64,000 bases of DNA from positions 62,001-126,000 of the forward strand of contig JAFEMH010001491.1 of the NCBI GenBank assembly GCA_022495995.1. The letters run 5' to 3'. The notes under the pieces were generated by a model. That model was given only the letters and a program-made list of their open reading frames with translations, had not been told where the DNA came from and did no database searches. The translations under genes and the position numbers were made by a program. Source of the DNA: Adenophora triphylla var. japonica. Lineage: Eukaryota; Streptophyta; Magnoliopsida; Asterales; Campanulaceae. Below are positions 12,250 through 24,116 of this stretch, piece by piece (the stretch's first letter is position 1; each line of letters starts with the position of its first letter).

Positions 12250-12261
12250 TTTCTAGTAGTG
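12250..12261 (-). repeat. CACTA terminal inverted repeat (right end)
   Basis: The minus strand reads CACTACTAGAAA from 12261 inward, the canonical CACTA terminus. The following bases TTC (12262-12264) would be one copy of the 3-bp target duplication. The left partner is not found. Confidence 0.88.
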
Positions 12262-12263
12262 TT

Positions 12264-12475
12264 CGCTATCTCTTCCGAATAGAGATAGAGGTAGCTAAAG
12301 TTGAATACTAAAGCTTACTTCGCCATCTCTTTCGAACAGAGATAGAGGTAGCTAAAGTCGAATACTAAAGCTTACTTCGCTATCTCTTTCGAACAGAGAT
12401 AGAGGTAGCTAAAGTCGAATACTAAAGCTTACTTCGCTATCTCTTTCGAACAGAGATAGAGGTAGCTAAAGCTTG
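12264..12475 (+). repeat. 57-bp tandem repeat, about 4 copies
   Basis: Units contain GATAGAGGTAGCTAAAG and ACTAAAGCTTACTTCG. They are nearly identical, start directly after the CACTA end, and are related to the roughly 50-bp array at 46050-46390 in element B. Confidence 0.9.
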
Positions 12476-12476
12476 A

Positions 12477-12680
12477 ATTTGACAATTCGGAGGCTGTCAC
12501 CTTAATTGGTTTTGACAATTCGGAGGCTGTCAACTTATTTGTTTTGACAATTAATGGAGGCTGTCACCTTATTTTATTTGACAATTAATGGAGGATGTCA
12601 TCTTATTTGATTTGACAATTAATGAAGGCTGTCACCTTATTTGATTTGACAATTAATGGAGGTTGTCACCTTATTTGATT
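12477..12680 (+). repeat. About 36-bp tandem repeat, 6 copies
   Basis: The unit core is GACAATTAATGGAGGCTGTCACC. The same core repeats in element B at 45930-46045. Confidence 0.9.
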
Positions 12681-12689
12681 CTATTCTAA

Positions 12690-13075
12690 CAGAGATAACG
12701 GAAATTTTTTGAGAGAAAACGTTATTCAATTTGGAGATAACGGAAATTTTAGGAAGAAACGTTATTCCATTTGACGATAACAGAGATTTTTCATAAGAGA
12801 CGTTATCCCATTTGGTGATAACGTAGATTTTTCATAAGAGACGTTATCCCATTTGGCGATAACAGAGATTTTTCATAAGAGACGTTATCCCATTTGGCGA
12901 TAACGGAGATTTTTTTCACAGGAGACGCTATCCCATTTGGCGATAACGGAGATTTTTCACAGGATACGTTATCCCACTTGGCGATAACGGAGAATTTTGG
13001 GAGACAACGTTATTCCATTTGGAGATAACGGGACATTTTGGGAGAAAGCGTTATTCCATTTGGAGATAACGGGAA
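12690..13075 (+). repeat. 41-43-bp tandem repeat, about 9 copies
   Basis: Units contain GATAACGGAGATTTT and ACGTTATCCCATTTGG; the GATAACG and CGTTATC halves form an inverted pair within each unit. Related words occur once in element B near 46420-46450. Confidence 0.9.
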
Positions 13076-14902
13076 TTATTTGTTGTTATCATTACTACTT
13101 GGCACGTTACTTGAGCCTCGGGGCGATTTTATTTTTTTTTGTGAAAATGTGGCGGAAATTGGGCCAGGATGTATATGAAACGTGTTTGGGACATATGAAA
13201 TGTGTTGGGGAATGATTTTTATGCAGGTTTTGAGAAGGTGGGGTTATATCCCTTGGGTGCGGACTGAACTGCTGTTGTTGCTGAGATGTTGTCAATGCTG
13301 CCAAAAGGCATCATGTGGACCAAAATTCCCTCTTAGGCTGAGATCGGGTTTAAACCTCGGGTCTTGATTAAAGTTCCTTTCTCAAATTCTGGCACTTGAA
13401 GCTGATGTTGATAGGCTTTTAGAACCAAAGACTAAAGCAAATGTCAAAGTGACCAAACCTCTCTTTTGAGGATGGATATGACTTATCGAAGCCCCGGTCC
13501 GAGGGAAAAATTCTGCAAAGCCCCAGGTTCTATTAAAGCGAGGAAAGATCCTTTCATTGGCAAAGCCCCGGCTTGAAGAGATGACTTGGTAGAGCTCCAA
13601 CTGATGGTCTTATCCCAGATAACGGCGAAACACCAAACTGACTGGTCACCCAAAGAGAGAGTCGTGTTTGAAGCAACCTCAAGGAATCCATGAACAAAAA
13701 CTTCTCCAAATGACTTGCGAAGTCCCCGACTTGACAAAGTATCATGGGGAAGGCCCGAATGTATTGATTATAAAACCAAACTGGTTAGTTGACCATCATT
13801 GATCTCAAAATGCACTTAATGCAGCCCCAATCCGTTGAAGCATTACCTTATGAAGCGTGAAATCCATCATGGATTCCAAAAGAGATTCTCATTCTGGTGA
13901 GTGCAAAGGGGTCTTGTAGACTCGACTTCCAATGTTGGACTTAAAGTCATGATTAAGCCCCGATCCTGACACCAAAGAATTTGCTTGTGGCAGGCTTTCA
14001 ACAAACAGAACTTTCCTTTGCTTGGCAAAGCCCTGGTTTGATGAACTGAGTAGGCGAAGTCTAAATTTTGAAGAAATGACTTGGTGAAGCCCCAATCTTA
14101 TGACCTAGCAAAAGTCCCAATATGATTGGTACTGCAAAAGTGATCCTGAGGTTAATCTTGACCAAGACTGAATCCATCCAGGGACCTAGTGAAGAACCCG
14201 ATGCGGACCCAAAATGACTAGAGAAGTCCCAATCTAAAGAAATGGCTTGACGACGCCCCAACTTTGAAGAGTTTCAACACAGCCCTAACGCAAATTGTAG
14301 CAGAAGAGGGAAAACTTATCCTTTCATACTTACTTTCTTATTTTCTTTAGTCAATTAGTCACCACAAGAAGATGTGAAAGAAAAGAATTTTAGAAATTTA
14401 TACATGCAGGGGCATATTTTTCAAAGGGTGGAAATGAATCCCGATTTTGTGTTATTTTGATGGCCTCATTCGACGTAGGCACAAGAACTCGCTTTGGGTT
14501 TGACTCTTTTGAGAGAGTATAAGCGTAGAAAGGTTTGTAAAAGTGTATGGAAGCCCCTGCTAACAGAAAATCAGTGTTTAGCACTATTTTTCCTATAATG
14601 TAGAAAAAGAAGACTTGTCAAGACATCTAAAAACTTGTTTTATTTACAATGATCACAAAATTTCTTAAAACCCTTTATTAATGTTCGAGTTATTCAACCA
14701 CTAATCTCGATATGAACAAATATTTTGATAAATCATGAGGAGAAAGTCAACTGATGTTGCGGATCAAGGTTGGCTGGATGTGAAAGAAAGGTTTGTGTAC
14801 AGGGAAGTCATTGATGAGACCGGGTTTTCTGGAATTTGAATATGTTTATGGGAGAGGCCATTGATGAGATCGAAATTTTTGGAATTTGAATGTGTTTATG
14901 GG

Positions 14903-16627
14903 TGTAAGTGCTCCAATTTGAGTTGTTAGTATTTTTGTTAGAAAATTAACGAAAGCCCTAACATTCCTAACATTTCTAACAATTCCTAACTTTTCTAACA
15001 AAGCAAGGGTAAATTAGGGATTGCTATTTAAAGTTAAACCAAGAAAAGAATCTCAAAAAAGCCAAAAATCCGAAATAGGCAAGCTGAGAAACAGCAGCTG
15101 TTGAATATTTTCAAAAATATTCCTTTGGTCCAAAGCCTGCAGCTGCATTTAATGAACAGTGCACGCTGCTATTCATATCCGCGCGGACATCTTTGAAGTT
15201 TTCAGAGGGTTATAAATTGAGCCCCTCAGTCTCAGAAAGAAGAGCAACAACACTTCACTCACAGCACCTTGGCGAGAATATTGTAGAAAACAGTGGGAAT
15301 TCCCTTGAATTGCCACCTTTTTCTCAACTATTTTCCCAAAATCATACTCACTCAAACACTCTCAAATTCAAGCTTCAAACACAAACACAAAGAAGATTGG
15401 TAAACCCTCCTTCTCCTTACCCTAAACTCCTTCATCCATGCATGCATTTCAAACTTCAACAATGTAGTTTGTTCATCAACTTGGTGTTCATCCTTTGCTG
15501 GACCTAAAATGTAGTCACCTTGGAATAAATTTCCATGGATGACCATTTAAAAGGTCCAAATCATTTATTACTCACTTAAAAGTGTTTTCCTAAAAATCAT
15601 TCACTTGAAAATGTTTTCCAAAATCCATTTTCACAACACAAATCTTTCTTTCAAAGGATAAAATTCCCCTTCCCAAGCAAATGAAATGCTTAAAGTCCTA
15701 ATGTATCCTAAGTATGGCTTGATATAGTAGATCACCACTAAAATTTCTAGTGATCACTAATCAAATCCTAAGGAAATGGGGACAAGCATGGATGCAAAAC
15801 CCCCTTTAAAATCACATTTTTCTTCTTGAGAATGTTGCTGTCCAGTAGCCTTTCTCTAAAACCTCTGTCCATGGTCTAATTTTTTGGACATACAGAAACT
15901 TGGAATTAGGTGTTGACTACAAAATACTTTTTGTATCCAACATCTGTAGCATTCCATACATATTTTTATTTTATTTTTTTCGTGAGTATAACTCCCTTTT
16001 TCAAATTATTTTCCAAAGGTCAAGTTCATCAGTCTCTGGAAATCCAGATTTCACATCTGAGATTTCCAGAAGGTTTTGGTCCATCAAATCATCTCCAAAT
16101 GGAAAAATCCTTTGAATAAACCTTATTTAAGGTGTTTTGAACAACTTTCATTCCTGACTTTCTTCAGATTTTGAAGCTTTAAAACCCTTAAATCCATTTT
16201 AAAATCAAGTGTCCACTGCCTTTTTCATTCTGACAGAATTGATTTCCAACTTCAAGGAGTCTTTTGAGTACCTAAACTCAACCCTAAAATCACACCAAAA
16301 ATCATGGTATTTGCTAAAATTCTTACAAAGAGTCCCCAATTTTTACTTTTCAGTTTGAAGTTATTTTGGCCAAAGAAAAACACACACACACACACACACA
16401 AACAAATGGTTTTTAATGCTTGGAAGACTCGTTTTACGAGGCATTTTGGGTGAACACTAACGTTCTTCCCGGAGTGTAACGTGTCCTCCGAACCCAAATC
16501 TCTCATTCCGGGCATTTTTCAAAGTTTTGGCCCTTAAAACAAAAATGGCGTGGCGACTCCGTTTTTTTTCGATTGATTTTCAAAGAAAAGAGAAAAATCA
16601 TCATTTCGAAAATGACACATCATCACA
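14903..16627 (+). repeat. 5' LTR of element D (1725 bp)
   Basis: It starts TGTAAGTGCTCC and ends CATCACA directly before the primer site. The reverse complements at 27050-28754 and 39598-41299 are LTRs of the same family, which confirms both ends. It contains a promoter module (palindrome 15177-15188, TATA 15211-15218), a (CA)n run near 16380-16400, and a hairpin at 16428-16440. Confidence 0.92.
15177..15218 (+). promoter_or_regulatory. LTR promoter module of D: palindrome plus TATA box
   Basis: ATCCGCGCGGAC (15177-15188; inner 10 bases a perfect palindrome) is followed after 22 nt by TATAAATT (15211-15218). The same arrangement occurs in the other LTR families of the window. Transcription would start about 30 bp downstream of the TATA box and run towards gag. 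Confidence 0.75.
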
Positions 16628-16648
16628 GTGGCGACTCCGCTGGGGACT
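16628..16648 (+). other. Primer-binding site of element D
   Basis: TGGCGACTCCGCTGGGGACT begins one base after the LTR end. The same site, inverted, is at 38376-38395 in A, and a variant is at 58145-58163 in B. As I recall, Tat/Ogre elements use a tRNA-Arg-type primer; I did not verify the match to a tRNA. Confidence 0.85.
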
Positions 16649-17978
16649 AAGTTTTATCTTTTCAAAAAGAAGAAAGAAAAACTTTTGTGGGTCAAGCTTC
16701 CGTCCCGGCATTCGAAACCATTTGTTTTTGTGTGTGTGTGTTGATTTTTCACATTTCGTGTTGTTTTGGCCGCCTCGGAAAAGTCAAAAATTTGACTGTT
16801 GGACCCGTTGCCTTGAACTGTTTGAATTTTGAATTATGTGCTTATGTGTTCATTTGCTTCAAAAAAAAAAGAATTTCAAAAAAAAAAATTTCAAAAAAAA
16901 AAGATTTTTCAAAAAAAAAAAACTTTCAAAAAAAAAAAATCATTTTTTGCATGCATCATACTTTTTAAGACACATAAGAAAATTTCTATTTTACTCAGAA
17001 AAAGAAGATAGACTGCTTGCACACTACGCGCACTTGGCCTTACACTGCACACTACGTCCTTAACCCGGGGAAATCCCAGTAGCAGCCCGTTTGGCCTCTC
17101 AGTGCGAGCACGGGACTACCCAAACATCCCATGGAGCCTCGTGTCGATCATGCACTTGTCCGTGACACACTTTGTCCGAGACCCGGTTGGTTTTTAGTAC
17201 AGTGCGTGTCATGCCACTGTACGTGTATAGACCTTTCCTTTCAAGCCTTAGTCGGCCTACCAAGTCAATATCTTTCGGGGACCACTAATCGGTCGAAGTC
17301 TGCCGATTTTCCGTCACGGGCTTTGACCAGATATTGACTGGCGCCTTGACTTTGACTCTGACTGGCACAAATTATACACTGACTCCCAGCATGACACTGA
17401 GTCATCAAGAATTAACGATTATTTCATGCCTAATTACGGCCTAACTGACAACGAGTCAAGATCAATTGTGGACGTTTATCAGTCCGAACCATACCGACTT
17501 TTCGTCGAGCCCTCGGACATGATCTTGACCTTTGACGTCAGCTTTGTCCGTAATTTACATCGAATGCTCGTTAAGACTAGATTACCCGCCAGACTTTAGG
17601 ATCGTTTCTTTTTGGTCGGTGGGACCTGCTTGCCCTACGGAACCCTTGTTCGAGGTTACAGGTTGAGGGTCCGCAGGCGTAGTGATAGGGCCCACTGATC
17701 CAGGATCCAGAGTAGTTTGCGAAAAAGAAGAGCAATCTTTTCCAACCGATTAGGTTAATAAAACATGTTTTAAGTAAACAAGAACAAATAATTGCATGTT
17801 GCATGAGCCTAGAGCCCGAACACCTACCCTCCTTCATTCCCAAACGTCTGAACCCTCGTATCTTTCCCCCGCAGCTCCGCACAAAGCTTGGTTTCGGGCG
17901 CCGGGTCACCGTTTGATCAGTTGGGAAGAGTCAAGCGCATCGTCAACTTCACCGTTTGTTCCGACTCCGAATTTCAGA
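16649..17978 (+). other. Leader of element D
   Basis: Untranslated. It holds A-rich runs (16861-16940) and a stretch at 17020-17800 that matches, in the element sense, the leaders of A (about 37190-38050) and B (about 56620-57600). This includes the block around CACTGATCCAGGATC. The conservation between otherwise different families suggests a packaging or translation role. I see no open frame of note. Confidence 0.75.
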
Positions 17979-20900
17979 ATGTCTGCATCAGCTGGTAACG
18001 ATGGGGATAACACCACTCCGCCTCCTGGGACTCCTCAAACAGAACAGCAGTGGAATCAATTAGCCGAACAGATGAGAGTGCGATAAGAAGCACAGTTAAA
18101 TAGCCTTATGGAGGCTATTAAGAGCCACGGTTTGGCCGCCAGCCTCAATCCTGATGGCACCTTCACCGTGGAAGAAGAGGAGGACTTCAATCCTAATCTT
18201 GGTCGCCCCAACTACTCCAGGATGCCACCACCAACCTCCTATGGTACTACTACCAGAACCCATGCTTCTCGGTCTCTGGGTCAGCCAGCTCCCCAACTAC
18301 CGACCACTGGATCCATGCAGTATGACGGGACGAATCAGTGGGGACAAAATCAGTACGAAATGTCTTCTCATGATTGGGGGTACCTCGGAATGCCACAGCA
18401 AGTTGGGATCCCGCCTCAGTTTGGAACCGATCAATCCGGACCTTCACAGCAACAGTTCAAAGTGCCACAACAACAGTTTGGGATGCCGCCACAGTCTGGT
18501 TAGGGGCCACAGTCAGGAGCCCCTCCTCAGAATGATGCCAGCTCAGCTGCTCCTCACACAGCTTTCACAAACCCATTTCTCACTCAGGGTTCGACGGGTT
18601 ACCAAACCTCCATCCCAGTTTCATCAGAATCACCAGGACCGCAGTACCCCCCTGGTTATACACTCTCGCCACAGGCGGCCATGCAATTCAACAACCAGGG
18701 ACAGCAACCCGCACTTAAGCCTACTTATGGGCCTCATTCCGGAAATCCGAGCTACCCAGCTACATCAGGACTGCCTTCACCCTCTTTGCCAGTTGAAAAT
18801 CAACAGCAAGCCGCAAGGTTCTATCCCTTCGCCCAGGCTCCTACTCACACTCCCCAGGGTAATTTGGGCCAAGGACAGGTTTTCACCTACGTCCCCGGAT
18901 CGGCCGTTCCCTCCACCAGTCTGTCGCCAGTGGTAGCTCCTCTCTCTAGCTCAGTTGCTGGTTTGAATGCCATGGTTCCGCCACCACAAGACCCTCATCT
19001 GGCTTGGTTCATGGAACAACACAAGGAAATGAAAGCGCAGATTGCTGAATTGACCGCTAAGAAGTCTGCCTTCCGGCCTACGGACCCGGACTCCATTATT
19101 CCTCTGCCTCACAAATTCGTGATGCCTAATCTGGATCTCTTTGATGGAACTGCATGCCCGAAAACCCATCTGGACACATATACCTTGGCAATGAAGGCCA
19201 AAGGGTGCACCAATCAGCAGTTGGCTGACTATTTCAGTCTCTCTATGAAGTCCAGTGCTCTAAAATGGTTCTTCCGCTTAAAACCCGAGGCCAGAGCTAC
19301 ATGGGACCAAATCACTAGTGCCTTCACAGAGAAATATAAAGCTAATTTGGAGTGGAAAACAAATAGAGTTGACCTGCAGACAACAGTGCAGCGTCCCGAC
19401 GAGAACATCGGGGACTTTTACAAGCGTTGGAACTTGAAGCTTAGCGAAATGGCAACTCCTCCTTCTGAAGAGGAACAACTGGACATCTTTCAGTCATGCC
19501 TGAAACCACATCTGAGAGCCTCCCTCAGCCACTTCCCCTACGCAGACTTGCGGGCAATGGTCAATTCCGGGGCTAAATTTGAAAAGGCTTACAATCAGCA
19601 ACCGGCTGCTGCACCCGCCTACAGATATCGGGCTCCTCCTTCCAACACCGCTCCTTCTCCTGCTAAAGGCAAAGAAGTGATTAATTACGCGGGATAGGAA
19701 TGTAACAATGCAACTCCTTTTGCTCCCAGGAAACCGGATGAGCCCAGGCCGCGGGTCATAAACCTCGAAAGCTTCGGAATGCCTCTGAACGACATCTTTA
19801 GGGGACTGGTGAAAGAAGGTTTACTACGACCTTTGGAGAATTTCCAACCCAGAAATCCGAATGTTCCCGTGGATACTTCTAAGTACTGCGCCTTTCATCA
19901 AGCCCACGGGCATCTTACAGATAATTGTTTCACTCTCAAGAAGGCAATCCAAGGCCTAATAGAGCAAGGGAAGTTGGAAGGCCCCGAGGGGCCTAATACC
20001 GTCAAGAATCCTCTTCCAAGAAATCATAACCAGGTGAACATGATTGAAAGCGGAGAACCTTTGCATGCCCAGGAAGATGCGGAAGCTGATCCCCAAATAC
20101 CCATGGCCAACCTTGTCGAGGATCCTGAATTCGGATTCCCCCTCAACATTGAGGATGATGAACAAGTTAACCCACCTTGGTCTCATGTCAGAAATTTCCT
20201 GCAAGAATATGAGACTCGCTACTTCTCAGAGGAAGGGATAGGCGTCTTGCGAAAGAGTGGGCATTTCGGTCAAAACATGAGAGAACCATTTACACAAGAT
20301 GGTTAGAGCGATCAAAGAAGATTGAGCAAGAAAGCTTCGGGCGGGCGCACATCTTGGGGGCTTATCAGCAAAGAGGCCGAAGAGCACCTGGAGTTAGTAC
20401 ACTTCTGCAAGTTGGTTTTGGGAGAGGCCGAATACGATCCCGAAGGCAGTGAAAGTGAAGAGTCAGATGAGGAGGATTGCTTCTATATCCTTCCTGGAGT
20501 CAAATACGTGCCGCCCCCTCTCACTCTTCCCCCGCAGTTTCTGGGAGGAGAAGCTGAATCGCAACTATCACTTCCAGAAATGGGGGCATATGACAATTTC
20601 TGCGGTTGCACGCACCCATCTTCCCCTAACCCATTTGACCGGCGTTCTCTCTCAGCTGAAATCCCAGTAGTATGGGAAGATGACTCTAATGACAGTGATG
20701 ACGATGATGACGACGAGAGTGAAGAGTCAACTGAGGCCCAAGACCCGGAATCAATCTGGAACAATCATGCAAGAAATGATACCACGGAAGCCAGACACAA
20801 TGATTAGTTGTCAGCAAACGACGATGAAGGACCGCCAGAAAATGCGGATCAGATACCGATGAAGACGGACCCCTACGAAGTACTCCTCGTAAGATGCACT

Positions 20901-23900
20901 TGTGGTCAGTGCCCGGACACCTCAGGGGATGAAGAACAGCAAAGCCCACTTGCAGATCCATACATATCCATGGTCCTAGAGCACAATATCCCTTATAAGG
21001 ACCTAGAGGGAGAATGGAGAAGGTTCATTGAAGCCTTGGTCGAAAAGGGAGGTTTTCAGCAATCAGAAGACGATGAATTCGTAAACGTCATCGGATCTTT
21101 TTCTTCCTTCCCTAGAACAGATGGTATCACAACTGTAAGGGTCACGGCCGAGCCGCTCGAACACCTCGAATGCATGGAGTCGCTGAAAAGGGTTATTGAT
21201 CTAAATGTCTCCCAAGTCGCTTTCATACCTATGGACCCACATGATGCTTTCTTAATTGCTCCGGTACCCGACAGTGGACCCCGGGTACTCCTCATTTGGA
21301 CCCAGATCTACCGAGCTGTTACGCCAAACTACGAAGGAGGGCATTGTCTATCCTTTACTTGTGGTTGCCCTACTTGCAAGAGCGAAAGGAAGAAGATGTA
21401 TGATGAGATGGAGGCTGACAGTCATAAGGTCAAAGAAACTTTGGAAGACAAATATGAAACCGAGGACATGAAGGCCATGAAGTTTCCTGGGGCTGAGCAC
21501 GTGGACGTCATAGAGTTCAACACTGCCTACCATGCTTTGGGGAAAGGGTTTTCAGATACCCGATCCAGGCTGATAGTTGAAGATCTGCTAGAAAGAGGGA
21601 AGCTAACTCCCATCCTCCCCAATGAGAAAATAACCATGGTCAGATCAAATCTGTCCCGAAGCAAAGTAACGATCCTTGTCAGGGTTACCCAAGAAGAGGT
21701 CACTTTCCCGGAATGTATTTTAGCTCTCAGAGAAGTCCTGGAAACCGGCATGATACTCGATGCTCCTCCCACGCAGAATGCTATAATCATCTCCAGCTCT
21801 GAGTATTACATAAAGGAACCAGAGTGGCTGCACTAAATCGAAAAGCCGCCGAGCCCTGAGAATAGCAACTCCTGTTGTATGATAACTACGAGCAAGGAAT
21901 CGGAGGACGCCCTAGCTCTGTGGGCCATCCAGGGCACAGTGACACAAACCCAGGTTCAAAAGCCTGTAACTTGGGAAGCAGTTATAAGGGCCGCCCAGGA
22001 AGGAGCCAGTACAGCTCAAGCTCAGCCCCTCACCGTTGCTAGACTCCGCCAGAACCAGTGGCCGGTAGCCAAAAAAGCTCCTCCGTTGACTCTGGCAGCA
22101 TTGAAGAAATCTAGTCAAGAAGCAATAGATAAGGAGGTTAATCTGTTGACCCGATCCGGGAAGATCTATCAAGGGAATCCCAAAACGGACAAAAAGGCCG
22201 CGGATCAAGCACCTGGGGAGAACCGCAACCCCTATGCTAAGACAGCCGAAACTCCTGATCTCGAAAAGGAGGATCCCGTGCTCACCCAGTTGAAGCAAAC
22301 ACAGGCCAACATCTCTCTATGGTCCCTGCTCACCTCGTCCTATCCCCACAAGCTAAAGCTGGAAGAAAGCCTGGCCCGCACTTTGGTCCCTATTGATGCT
22401 ACTCCCGATGACGTAGTGCAATTGATTGGAAGCATCCACTACGGGAACATAATTAATTTCACGGATCTTGATCTCCCTCAGTTCGGAGTCGATCACAATG
22501 AGCCTCTCTTCATCACAGTCCAGTTGGATGAACGACGCCTCCCTCGGGTTTTGGTCGACAATGGGTCTGGAATGAATATCCTCCCGGCAAAGATCATGAG
22601 TCTGCTCGACATCAAGTCCACAGATCTAAAGCCTTCCTCCCTCACAGTCAAAGCTTATGACTCGACATCTCGAGCAGTACTAGGAGTTGCTACTTTGGAC
22701 CTCTGGTTTGGCAAGAAATTGATACCTGTGGAATTCCAGGTTATCGATATCCCGATCACTTTCAATGCCCTGTTGGGAAGACCTTGGCTGCATCAGGTCA
22801 AGGGGGCCGCTTCGAGCCTCCATCAATGTGTAAAGTTTGTCTCAGATGGAGATCTAACAACCATTTACGGGGATCTAGTCACTTTGGAGGGCACAGATAC
22901 AGGCCGAATACCTATTCTGGAAATCAAACATGATGAGGATGGTCTCATGCTGACAGGCTTCACAGTAGAGCCTCCTAAGGCCCAAGTCTGCAACGTAGAT
23001 TTGACAATCACTCGGGACAAAATCCCTCCGGTCTTGAAAATGATGAGAAAGATGAGCTATCTGCCTGGCTTGGGTCTGGGTAAGCATCAACAAGGAACTC
23101 ACAAAGTCATCGAGGTGAAAGAGCAGAAAACTCGCCATGGCCTTGGGTATGAACCGACTTCGAGGAAAATTGCAAAGGGAAAAGAAATTGCTCTGCAAAG
23201 GAAAGAAGCCACCACGGGAAGGGTCCCAGTCAATGGCCCTAAATCTCTCCCTTTCAGTCCTAATCTGGCCTACTACTTCGTGAAAGGTCCTACACAGCAT
23301 GGCAATGCCACAGTCAAGGAACCTACAGAGGGATGGCTGAAGCTACAAGATGACCTCAGAAAATCCAGGGGAAACAAAGCCAATCCATTCCGTAGAATGT
23401 TTGCGGATCAACCCATGATACCTGGGACTACCACCACCATCCAAAGCGAGTATAATTTCAAAGGCGTGCCAAGCCTAGTGGAGCAGTTCGAGAAGCTTAC
23501 TACCACAATTCTGATTGTCCAGGAAGGTCCAAAGCCTGAGTTTGAACTGGCAATCCCAAAAGCTAAAGCCGCAGAAGTCTTTTCAGATGATTGGGAGGGT
23601 CCGATTATGCAGCAGTTATTCGGAGAAGAAGTTCAGGTGCCAGACCTGATTGATTTCGGCTCAGTCAAGGAGATGATAGCAACGATTGAGAAAGGAAGAC
23701 AGAAACAGCGCAATTCCCGAGTCATGAGGCCACTGACAGCAATGCCACTGAAGAATTGGGAAACTCTCTCAGGCCCGTCCGCGACCAAAGAGGAAATGAT
23801 CACCAAGCTTGGATTGGTCCCCCGTCCCTTTGTGTCAACCTTTGTAAAGTCCTCCGAGTCTCTCATTGTCTAGTTCGAGTCGCTAGAGTCGTCCGATGGC

Positions 23901-24026
23901 CTTACGCCTGAAGACTACGAGGTTGTAGCAAACGCTGTATTCCCTTTCGTTCTCAATGAAATGATGAACCTTTCTGAGTATCCCTCGATTGCCACTCTAA
24001 CTAATGATGAAATAACTGATAATTAA
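17979..24026 (+). pseudogene. Gag-protease polyprotein of element D (one frame, in-frame stops only)
   Basis: It starts MSASAGNDGDN at 17979. A Pro/Gln/Ser-rich region leads to the Gag domain (about 19140-19580; FDGTACPKTHLDTYTLAMKA, ALKWFF, YKRWN). A zinc-knuckle-like CAFHQAHGHLTDNC follows (about 19887), then acidic Ser/Asp/Glu tracts (20450-20740) and an aspartic protease with VLVDNGSGMNILP (about 22550) and LLGRPWLH (about 22765). A G-patch-like segment MSYLPGLGLGKHQQG (about 23050) follows the protease. All of this lies in a single frame for about 6 kb, broken only by stops ending at 18086, 18503, 19697, 20306, 20807, 21836 and 23873. There is no frameshift. Element A keeps CAA and CAG (Gln) where D has stops at 18084 and 19695. 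The polyprotein would form the particle and process it. Confidence 0.9.
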
Positions 24027-24116
24027 AAAAAACATTTAATAATGATTCATTAGATAAAGAAGCAGACACATTAAAAAAAAAAAAAAATAGAAACAAAAAA
24101 CAAAAATCTTTAAGCA
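24027..24116 (+). other. AT-rich gap between protease and RT, possible intron 3' part
   Basis: A-rich sequence ends in TTTAAGCAG (about 24116), directly before coding resumes as RKEENRAQAAEEFL. Element B has the same TTTAAGCAG in the equivalent place (minus strand, near 55302). Ogre elements are known to splice an intron between protease and RT, and this looks like its acceptor. The donor is not identified. Confidence 0.4.

Larger units (their letters stand above)
9982..12261 (+). mobile_element. CACTA (En/Spm) DNA transposon, right-hand part
   Basis: The right end is clear: on the minus strand it begins CACTACTAGAAA (12261-12250), preceded inside by clustered TTACCGACGGA...TCCGTCGG subterminal repeats. 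A multi-exon gene of the TNPA/Transposase_24 type sits inside. No matching left terminus is visible. Coding sequence starts abruptly within 55 bp of the Transposase_28-like stop codon, so the left part is deleted or lies beyond the neighbouring gene. TNPD transposase is not seen, so this copy cannot move by itself. Confidence 0.8.
12262..14902 (-). mobile_element. Old Tat-type element E, 3' non-coding part
   Basis: There is no gene here. The orientation is inferred from matches to the 3' regions of minus-strand elements A and B. The repeats at 12264-13075 share the GATAGAGGTAGCTAAAG and GACAATTAATGGAGG words with B (45930-46400). The segment near 13095-13130 (TTACTTGAGCCT.GGGGCGATTTT) matches B at 49530-49555. 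Between about 13340 and 14330 degenerate GAAGCCCCAA words recur without a clean period. 14400-14770 is a conserved block also seen in A and C. Element D is inserted at 14903, so the rest of E should resume beyond the right edge of the window. No LTR of E is visible. Confidence 0.6.

Noticed and set aside
12264..13075. Regular arrays that could suggest CRISPR
   Set aside because: Repeats are contiguous with no unique spacers, and the context is a plant retroelement.
16829..17063. Lys/Phe-rich frames in the D leader
   Set aside because: They are the translation of poly-A runs and have no conserved counterpart in A or B.
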